From: Acidobacteriota bacterium
Lineage (GTDB): Bacteria > Acidobacteriota > Blastocatellia > Pyrinomonadales > Pyrinomonadaceae
Assembly: GCA_020199975.1 (NCBI GenBank)
Contig: JAIVJP010000363.1
Location: forward strand, 1 to 9,240
Direction: 5' to 3'
DNA length: 9,240 bases
Below are positions 1 through 5,556 of the stretch, piece after piece. The notes below the pieces were generated by a model, which saw only the letters and a list, made by a program, of their open reading frames with translations, searched no databases and was not told the origin of the DNA. The first letter of the stretch is position 1. Every line of letters begins with the position of its first letter. Both the position numbers and the translations under genes were made by a program.

Positions 1-214
1 GGTCAATTGCTTTTGGTTGCCGCCGTCGGCATCCATGACCCAGATCTAGAATCGGCCCGATGCGGCTCGACGCGAACGCAATGCGCTTGCCATCATGAGA
101 CCAGGCAGGAAAGACGTGGTTCCCTTCCGAAGTTGTCAAGTGGCGGGCTTGCCCGCCCTGTGGATCGGTGGGAAACACCTGCCTGCGACCGTTTGTATTG
201 GCAGCTAGTAAACA
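1..214 (-). pseudogene. Remnant of a TolB/PD40-type beta-propeller protein, frameshifted and cut by the window edge
   Basis: Read on the minus strand from about 214, one frame gives NTNGRRQVF, DPQGGQARHLT and FPAWSHDGKRIAFASSR. These are the repeat signatures of PD40/WD40-like (TolB-type) propeller blades, in which a 'WSPDGKxIAF' strand alternates with 'IWVMDADGGNxxxLT'. The second half of that pattern, IWVMDADGGNQKQLT, is present at about 45-1 but in a different frame. The shift falls near positions 40-50, where the first frame runs into non-propeller sequence and the second has a TAG just upstream. So this is one gene interrupted by a small indel, or a sequencing error. Homology fades upstream of about 214, and I see no start codon with a ribosome site, so the 5' part appears to be missing. 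Such repeats occur in TolB and in many sensor kinases and peptidases; the parent protein cannot be named. It continues past the left edge. Confidence 0.6.
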
Positions 215-375
215 ATCCCAGCAAATGCGCGGCGAGCCAAAGAAGATGGCTAGCAATTTCTGCAATGCTGAATTCAGCCTGGCAGAGCAACGACGAGCGC
301 TGAGACTGGAGTTCCAAATGACATCGGTCTTTGCACGACTTTTGACTGGCGGATGATTAGTTGATCCGAAGGACT
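215..375. other. Spacer without a recognisable gene, between the propeller remnant and the AgaS-type gene
   Basis: About 160 bases lie downstream of the isomerase stop codon. The minus-strand frame of the propeller remnant stays open through part of it, but the residues show no repeat signature. I found no stem followed by a T-run that would serve as a terminator for the operon, and no tRNA-like or repeat structure. The boundary with the propeller remnant may be an old recombination junction; that is inference only. Confidence 0.4.
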
Positions 376-1593
376 TTATCCGGCAAGACCGATTTGCGTA
401 ACCACTCTCTGGATTTTTCCGTCGGCACTGGGTGCGTCGGGTTTTAACTGACGGCGTAGCGACGCGAAAAGCCCCAGACACTGCGCGAATAAAACATCAA
501 CCGGCGGGCGGTAATTGTCGTCCAACCATTCGGGAATATCGAGGATTAGTTTGCGATCTACATATTCCGACACATTCAGATCTTCCCGCGGCAAGACGGC
601 GAGAATGTTTTTTGCCGCGCCTTTTTTGTTTAGTTCTTCGAGCAGACCAAGTTCGATTCTCAGTTTATCGGCATCGTTTGAAAGAAAGCCGATCACCAAA
701 GAATCGTGGTTGAGCCACGAGAGGGGACCGTGGCGCAATCCGAGAAACGATTCGCTCATAACGCTGTAATGCCCGGCGGTCAATTCCATCACTTTCAAAG
801 CGCTTTCCTTCGCCACGCTTTTCAGAGCGCCGCTGCCGAGAAAGCAAATTCTCGAGTAATCAATCGAAGCCGTTTTTTCGGCTAGTCCGGCGACCTCTGG
901 CAACCTTTCCGCGCCGACTTGAGACAATGTTTCCAAAATCGGCTGGTATTCGTCCAAATCGAAAATGTGCGCCAGACAATGACCGGCGACCACCATATTC
1001 GTGAAAGAACCGGTCATCGCCAGCCCCAAGTCATTGACTTTCTCGTCTAAAGCCAGGCAGAAAACGTTGGATTTATCACGGGCGATTTCGTTTGCCATTC
1101 GACTGTTCTTATTACAGGTAACGATTAAGTGCCGGATCTGAGGATATTTTTCCAAGGCGTTCTGAATGACCGTGACACCTTCAAAACTGTCGCCGGAACG
1201 AGAAAAAGAAATCCAGAGGTGCCGGGTGCTCGCTGGCGCGGAAGTTATGAACGCGTCCATTTCGGTCAGCAAATCCGTGCTGGGAACTGCCTCAACATGG
1301 CATTTCCATTCTTTTTTCAGCAGCGCAGTCAGTGAACCTCCAATATGATCGGACGTTCCGGCGCCGATCAAACAGACGCTGACCCGCTCATTACTAACCC
1401 CACCCAAACCACTCTCTCGCAGAAATTCCTGTAAATCGCGTTGCCGGCTCTTCAAAATCTGGAAAGTCTCCAGCCAGGTCGAAGGTTGCTGATGAATTTC
1501 CTGCGGTGTATGAAGCAATCCGCGCGCTTCTTTTTCAATCGATGGCAGCGCCAGCATCTCTGCAAATGATAAAGGTTCAACGGTTTGTTTCAT
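376..1593 (-). CDS. agaS: AgaS-type SIS-domain sugar-phosphate isomerase/deaminase
   Basis: This cytosolic protein has two sugar-isomerase (SIS) domains. The first contains LIGAGTSDHIGG (about residues 75-86), then AVPSTDLL and ISFSRSGDSFEGV, the phosphosugar-binding serine loop. The second contains FLGSGALKSVAKESALKV (about 251-268), followed by ELTAG and the LRHGP motif. The C-terminal KPDAPSADGKIQRVV matches the AgaS ending. E. coli AgaS is slightly shorter and shares this motif order. AgaS enzymes convert galactosamine-6-phosphate to tagatose-6-phosphate with loss of ammonia. I chose the ATG at 1593, preceded by GAAAG. A TTG five codons earlier (1608) is in frame and also possible. The gene follows the broken nucleoside hydrolase by about 35 bases and is the last apparent operon member. 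The family assignment is firm. The exact substrate is inferred from the neighbouring GH109, DeoR and kinase genes; a glucosamine-type isomerase is the main alternative. Confidence 0.9.
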   Translation of the reverse strand: MKQTVEPLSFAEMLALPSIEKEARGLLHTPQEIHQQPSTWLETFQILKSRQRDLQEFLRESGLGGVSNERVSVCLIGAGTSDHIGGSLTALLKKEWKCHVEAVPSTDLLTEMDAFITSAPASTRHLWISFSRSGDSFEGVTVIQNALEKYPQIRHLIVTCNKNSRMANEIARDKSNVFCLALDEKVNDLGLAMTGSFTNMVVAGHCLAHIFDLDEYQPILETLSQVGAERLPEVAGLAEKTASIDYSRICFLGSGALKSVAKESALKVMELTAGHYSVMSESFLGLRHGPLSWLNHDSLVIGFLSNDADKLRIELGLLEELNKKGAAKNILAVLPREDLNVSEYVDRKLILDIPEWLDDNYRPPVDVLFAQCLGLFASLRRQLKPDAPSADGKIQRVVTQIGLAG

Positions 1594-1628
1594 GTTTCTT
1601 TCAATCAAAGCGGACTATTTCCCGAACT

Positions 1629-2611
1629 TCACCTTCTCCTGCCCAACTCCGACAGCAGCTCGGCGGCGAGAGCGGTCATGCCTTCTGCATATTTGGCTTT
1701 ATTCCGAACCTCGAACCGCATCACCTTCTTTGAGTCTCGGCTTTTTCCATAGCAAACAATCCCATCATCCGAAATCGAAATGTCGACTTCGGAAAAGCCG
1801 AAAAGGTCGTTGTTTAGCGCCGCTTCTTGCGCCTTGCGGTTTGTGGAGGGGACTGAGCGATACTTCGTCCCGTCAAACGTCACTTCTCGCCCGGAGAGAA
1901 CACCAAAGATGGCCATGCACCATAAATTTCTCGTGCCAGCGAAGAGTTGTGCGTGACGTTGAGGATCCACTGCAGATGACAGGAACGCGAGCGGATCAGA
2001 GTTTTCCTTTTGCAATGCATAGATGAAGAACTGAATAAGCTCTGGCGAGGCTTTTCTAAAAAGGTCTTCATGCTTTGCATTCCAGAAAGATGCGTGTCCG
2101 GCGTTCTTCCAGATTCCCCCATCGAAACACGGCACCCAGTAAATTGGCAGACCCGAACGCATGAGCCCCACGTAAGCCTGGAGATCGAGCTTGACGTTGT
2201 ACTCCTGGAAGCTGGGATTGGACGCCTCTCCGATAAAGACCAAGAGCTTGGCAACCTTGTCCTTAAAGAGAGCAGGATTTCGATTGTAGGCCGCGACGAC
2301 GTCACGAACGCTGCCTATAGTCGTGATCATTACGGGAGATGGGGAGTTCGTCAGCGTGTCCAGTATGAATTCAACTCCCTTTTGAAACTCCGGGTTCTGA
2401 TCAAGCGCTTTGTCTGTCGGGCTCTTAAGCTTCTCTGTTAGACCTAGAACTCCGGGTCATCATGAGGGTGAAAAAGGTCTGTAGTGTAAATGACGGGAAT
2501 AGTTGAGGCCCCCTTTGTGGAAGCCGTTCCTTCCTTTGCTTGCCGCGATTCCACCGATAGAGCTGCCAAGATCAAAGCAAGCGCGCCCATGGGAAGTAAC
2601 CTGTAATTCAA
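1629..2611 (-). pseudogene. Nucleoside-hydrolase-like secreted protein, disrupted by an internal out-of-frame deletion
   Basis: The N-terminal piece starts at TTG (2611) with a likely signal peptide: Asn-Tyr-Arg, then the hydrophobic run LLPMGALALILAAL. It continues to IPVIYTTDLFHPHDD, the Asp-rich Ca/ribose site at the start of nucleoside hydrolases. It then changes to PEF and stops at TAG 2446-2444. In another frame the same bases continue as GVLGLTEKLKSPTDKALDQ, then PVMITTIGSVRDVVAAYNR and PIYWVPCFDGG. These are the middle and C-terminal nucleoside-hydrolase strands, and this frame is open to TGA at 1631-1629. The DDHFD continuation and the following strands and helices expected after HDDP are absent, perhaps 70-80 residues. 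The lesion is therefore a deletion at about 2453-2456 that also shifts frame. An ATG at 2330 opens a 233-aa frame, but it lies inside the fold and lacks the metal site. The role of an intact copy would be hydrolysis of a nucleoside or related N-glycoside outside the cytoplasm. The family call is by motif resemblance, with moderate certainty. Confidence 0.72.
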
Positions 2612-2619
2612 AGAAGAGT

Positions 2620-2626
2620 CTCTCCC
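2620..2626 (-). promoter_or_regulatory. Ribosome binding site GGGAGAG supporting a TTG start
   Basis: On the minus strand GGGAGAG lies 8 bases before TTG at 2611. The next in-frame ATG (2590) has no comparable site, and using it would remove the charged start of the signal peptide. The purine-rich site therefore favours TTG as the ancestral start of the nucleoside-hydrolase-like gene. Confidence 0.5.
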
Positions 2627-2667
2627 TTTATCTTATTTCGCCTTGGTCAAAAGACAGTAGCAGCCGG

Positions 2668-4050
2668 TTATGGAATCGAAGTACGTGTTTGCCGCCAAAG
2701 TCCGCGCGTGAAGTCGGGAAACTTAACCGGCATCGAACCTTTGGCGACGGAAATTTCGCTCAAAGGTCCGGGCACGCTCCACGCCGCAGCATCATAAACG
2801 TCCATATCAGGAACTAAGCCTTCGCGCATACATTGGACTAATCGGTAGGACATCAGGTAATCCATCCCGCCGTGTCCGCCGAGTTTACGCGCCTGCTCGC
2901 CGACCGTGCGCCACAAATTGTGTTCGTATTTTTCCTTATAAGCGTCAATCGGCTGCCACTGATGACCGGCTTTGTCCTTTTCGATATAAATGCGCGAAGG
3001 ATAATCGCGGAAAACGCCCTGAGTGCCTTGAATCAGGTTGATGCGGTCGTAAGGACGCGGCGAAGTAATATTATGCTGAACCAGAATCGAGCGTCCTTTG
3101 TTGGTTTTGATAAGATTTGTGTTGTAATCACCACATTTATAAACTTCTTTTTGGCGCGGATCGTCCGCCGCGAGATTTTCTTTGCGATATTCCTGCAAGC
3201 CCAAGCTACCCGAACTCATCGCCACCATATACTCGAATTTATCGCCGCGATTGATGTTCATATAATTCGCCACGGGTCCGAGTCCGTGCGTCGGATAGAG
3301 ATTGCTGTCGCGCAAAGTGTGATGCGCCCGCCGCCAGAGTCCTTCGTCTTTGGTTTCAAACAAGACTTGGCGCAAATCGTGGTTATATGCGCCTTCGCCG
3401 TGAACCAATTCGCCCAAAAGTCCGGCGCGGACGATGTTCAAAACCAGCAGTTCGTCATAGTCGTAACAGCAATTTTCGAGCATCATACAATGCTTGCGCG
3501 TGCGTTCCGATGTATCAACAAGTTTCCACAAATCTTCCACCGTGTAAGCCGCCGGAACTTCTGAACCGACGTGCTTTCCGGCGTTCATCGCGCCAAGCTG
3601 TTGCGGCACGTGCCATTCCCAAGGCGTGGCGATATAAACGTAATCAATGTCGTCGCGCCTGACTAATTCCTCAAAGCCGCGGTCGCCTTTGACATAAACG
3701 GCAGGCGTGGGCTGTCCGGCTTTTTCCACCATCGCTTTTGCTTTATCGGCCTTTTCCTGCACGATGTCGCACAGCGCGGTTACTTTCACGCCCGGCACAT
3801 TCAAAAATTGATTTAAAAGACTACGTCCGCGCAAACCTGTCCCGATAACCGCAAAGCGCACCGTTTCGTGTTTTTCAAACGGCACACCAATCATTGATTT
3901 GCCTTTCGCGGGTGTCCCAACGATTAGACTTTCCAATAGTCTTTCGCTCTTTTCCGCACCGACTGCGCTAGTGCCGAAAAGTCCTAATCCGATGCTCCCC
4001 AGAGCCGCATTTCGCAACATCTCGCGCCGAGATAATTTTTCTTCGCTCAT
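2668..4050 (-). CDS. GH109-type Gfo/Idh/MocA enzyme, probable alpha-N-acetylgalactosaminidase, Tat-exported
   Basis: The N-terminus has SRREMLRNAALGSIGLGLFG (residues 7-26), a twin-arginine signal followed by a hydrophobic stretch, so export with bound cofactor is expected. The NAD-binding Rossmann motif VIGTGLRG is at 68-75, with the TPWEWHVP loop at 142-149 and SEVPAA at 163-168. ENCCYDYDE at 192-200, GELVHGEGAYNHDLR near 213-227 and YPTHGLGPV at 252-260 (His255) follow the pattern of the GH109 enzyme of Elizabethkingia. GH109 members use tightly bound NAD+ in a redox-assisted cleavage of alpha-GalNAc. The length of 460 aa is normal for the family. The start ATG has a strong AAGGAG six bases upstream (4057-4062). 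It follows the DeoR gene by 44 bases. GH109-like Gfo/Idh proteins can act on other glycosides, so the family call is strong but the substrate is inferred, helped by the AgaS gene. Confidence 0.88.
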   Translation of the reverse strand: MSEEKLSRREMLRNAALGSIGLGLFGTSAVGAEKSERLLESLIVGTPAKGKSMIGVPFEKHETVRFAVIGTGLRGRSLLNQFLNVPGVKVTALCDIVQEKADKAKAMVEKAGQPTPAVYVKGDRGFEELVRRDDIDYVYIATPWEWHVPQQLGAMNAGKHVGSEVPAAYTVEDLWKLVDTSERTRKHCMMLENCCYDYDELLVLNIVRAGLLGELVHGEGAYNHDLRQVLFETKDEGLWRRAHHTLRDSNLYPTHGLGPVANYMNINRGDKFEYMVAMSSGSLGLQEYRKENLAADDPRQKEVYKCGDYNTNLIKTNKGRSILVQHNITSPRPYDRINLIQGTQGVFRDYPSRIYIEKDKAGHQWQPIDAYKEKYEHNLWRTVGEQARKLGGHGGMDYLMSYRLVQCMREGLVPDMDVYDAAAWSVPGPLSEISVAKGSMPVKFPDFTRGLWRQTRTSIP

Positions 4051-4094
4051 TTCTTACTCCTTTGAATTGCCGAATTATTATGGATGATAGTTCT

Positions 4095-4856
4095 TTAGAC
4101 CAATATAAGCTGCAATCCGCGTGATTTGATTTCATCCTGGTATTCGACGGTCAAGCCTTCGTCGCAGATAACGCCGTTCATTTCCCACAGCGAAACAATC
4201 CGCGAGAGGCTGTTCTTGCCGAATTTGCTCGAATCGGCTACGAGATATTTTTCCGCCGCGATGCCGACCATCGCCTGATTGATTCTCGATTCTTCAAACT
4301 TCGGCGTGCTGATGCCGAACTCCAGCGTGCAGCCATCAGCCGCCATAAAAAGTTTGTCGGCGGTCAATTGCGTGAGCATTTCTTCGGCAAAATGCCCGAT
4401 GACCGACAACGCCCCGTGACGCAGAACGCCGCCGAGCAGAATAATTTGGATTCCGCGAAATCCGGCGAGTTCCGTCGCAATATTTACGCCGTTGGTAATC
4501 ACCGTTAAATCCTGTCGGTCTTTAATGCGTCTGGCGATTGCGTGCGTCGTCGTTCCCGAATCGAGAATGATTGTTTCGCCGACTTTGATTAAATCGGCGG
4601 CAGCCGCGCCGATGCGCGATTTCTCGTCGAATTGCTTGGTAAATTTTTCTTGCAGAGTCGGTTCGCCGTTCATCGTTGTCGGCAGAACCGCGCCGCCGTG
4701 CGACTTGAAAGCCAAACCGCGGTGGTGCAGTTCCTTCAAATCCGTGCGGATGGTTACTTCTGAAGTCCCAAAACGGCGGCTCAGATCCTTCACCTGAACT
4801 TTGCCGTTTTCGTGCAGCAGGCTGACAATTGCGCCTCTTCGTTCTTCTGGTAGCAT
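4095..4856 (-). CDS. DeoR-family transcriptional regulator, probable AgaR-like repressor of the cluster
   Basis: This is a 253-aa protein of standard DeoR length. Residues 1-57 form the winged helix-turn-helix: LPEERRGAIVSLL, VQVKDLSRRFGTSEVTIRTDL and the wing SHGGAVLP. Residues from about 75 form the DeoRC effector domain. ILDSGTTTHAIARRI is the phosphate-sugar binding loop, followed by TNGVNIATEL, LLGGVLR and ADGCTLEFGIST. The KYLVADSSKFGK ending is typical of the family. These regulators usually repress a sugar operon and are released by a phosphorylated sugar. Tagatose- or galactosamine-phosphate is a plausible inducer here. The ATG is two bases after the kinase stop codon, with GAGGA seven bases upstream inside the kinase reading frame. 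That arrangement suggests translational coupling and the same operon. I could not identify its operator in this window; it probably lies at the off-window promoter. Confidence 0.92.
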   Translation of the reverse strand: MLPEERRGAIVSLLHENGKVQVKDLSRRFGTSEVTIRTDLKELHHRGLAFKSHGGAVLPTTMNGEPTLQEKFTKQFDEKSRIGAAAADLIKVGETIILDSGTTTHAIARRIKDRQDLTVITNGVNIATELAGFRGIQIILLGGVLRHGALSVIGHFAEEMLTQLTADKLFMAADGCTLEFGISTPKFEESRINQAMVGIAAEKYLVADSSKFGKNSLSRIVSLWEMNGVICDEGLTVEYQDEIKSRGLQLILV

Positions 4857-4858
4857 AA

Positions 4859-5549
4859 TTATTTCCTCGCAAATTCTGTTTGGTCATCAATCTCGAAAGT
4901 CTTCAGTGAAACCGACGGCAACAGGTATTCAACGTCTTGGATGTTGATTTGTCCGGGCCGCTCTGCCAGGCAATTCGCCGCGCCGCAGGCAGCCGCAAGG
5001 CGCAGACCTTCTTCTTCGCTCCAACGGCGCTGCGCGGCAACCGCAAAACCGGCGACCGTCGCGTCTCCGCAACCGACGGTCGAAACGACTTCGACCCGCG
5101 GCGGCACTGCCAGAATAGCCGAATTATTTTCCCCATTCAGCCAGACAATACCGCTTGCGCCAAGCGACAAAGCTACGTTTCGCGCTCCACATTCGCGCAA
5201 ACGGCGGGCGGCGGAAATTGCCGTCAGTTCATTATTAATTTTCAAGTCCGCCGCTTTTTCGGCTTCCTCGCAATTGGGCTTGATTAAATCTTGCCGAGAT
5301 TGTTCGAACGGCGATGACTTCAATGCCCAAACCGCTCAACTGCCGTTCGATCTCATCGCCGATTGCGCCTCCCAAAAATCCAATCCAACTAACGTCTTCG
5401 CCCAACGCCAGTGCCGCCATTGCGACGTGCGCGGCTTTTCCGCCCGCAAACGCCTCGACCGATACGGCGCGGTTGACCGCGCCGATTTTCAGATCTTTGA
5501 TTCGCAACCGACGGTCAATCGCCGGATTTGCGCTGACGCAGATGATCAT
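4859..5549 (-). pseudogene. PfkB-family 1-phosphofructokinase/tagatose-6-phosphate kinase, broken by an internal out-of-frame deletion
   Basis: The 5' part (ATG 5549 to about 5301) encodes the N-terminal third: MIICVSANPAID, the first PfkB signature AGGKAAHVAMAALALG, and ERQLSGLGIEVIAVRT. After VRT this frame runs into unrelated residues and stops at 5235. In the next frame, from about 5299, the C-terminal third appears: SRQDLIKPNCEEAEKAA, then the ATP-site signature TVGCGDATVAGF with the catalytic Asp, ending at TAA 4861-4859. In FruK/LacC proteins these blocks are separated by roughly 90-100 residues containing the substrate lid, the sugar-phosphate contacts and the SGSLP motif. All of that is missing. 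The two parts sum to about 230 codons against about 310 in the family. An intact copy would phosphorylate tagatose-6-phosphate made by AgaS, or fructose-1-phosphate. The ATG start lies 8 bases after the preceding stop. As written, the gene cannot give a working kinase. Confidence 0.85.
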
Positions 5550-5556
5550 TTCGTCT

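Noticed and set aside
93..317. Minus-strand 74-aa open frame
   Set aside because: It overlaps the propeller remnant in the wrong frame and shows no repeat or domain signature.
1592..2441. Plus-strand frames of 144 and 143 aa opposite the nucleoside hydrolase
   Set aside because: The minus strand has recognisable family motifs across the same bases. The plus frames have none.
2872..3564. Plus-strand open frame of 230 aa
   Set aside because: It lies entirely antisense to the strongly supported GH109 gene. Its residues show the low-complexity character of a shadow frame, and no ribosome site or domain is visible.
4063..4092. Promoter-like TTGGTC and CATAAT between the DeoR gene and the GH109 gene
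   Set aside because: The spacing is only about 15 bases, the hexamers match poorly, and the first overlaps the DeoR stop region. It is too weak to call.
5235..5323. Programmed ribosomal frameshift joining the two kinase halves
   Set aside because: A frameshift would not restore the missing middle segment of roughly 90-100 residues, and no slippery heptamer is evident at the junction.
5068..5516. 14-base direct repeat CGCAACCGACGGTC at 5068-5081 and 5503-5516
   Set aside because: Both copies fall in ordinary coding codons of the kinase, away from the deletion junction at about 5300. It is probably coincidental.
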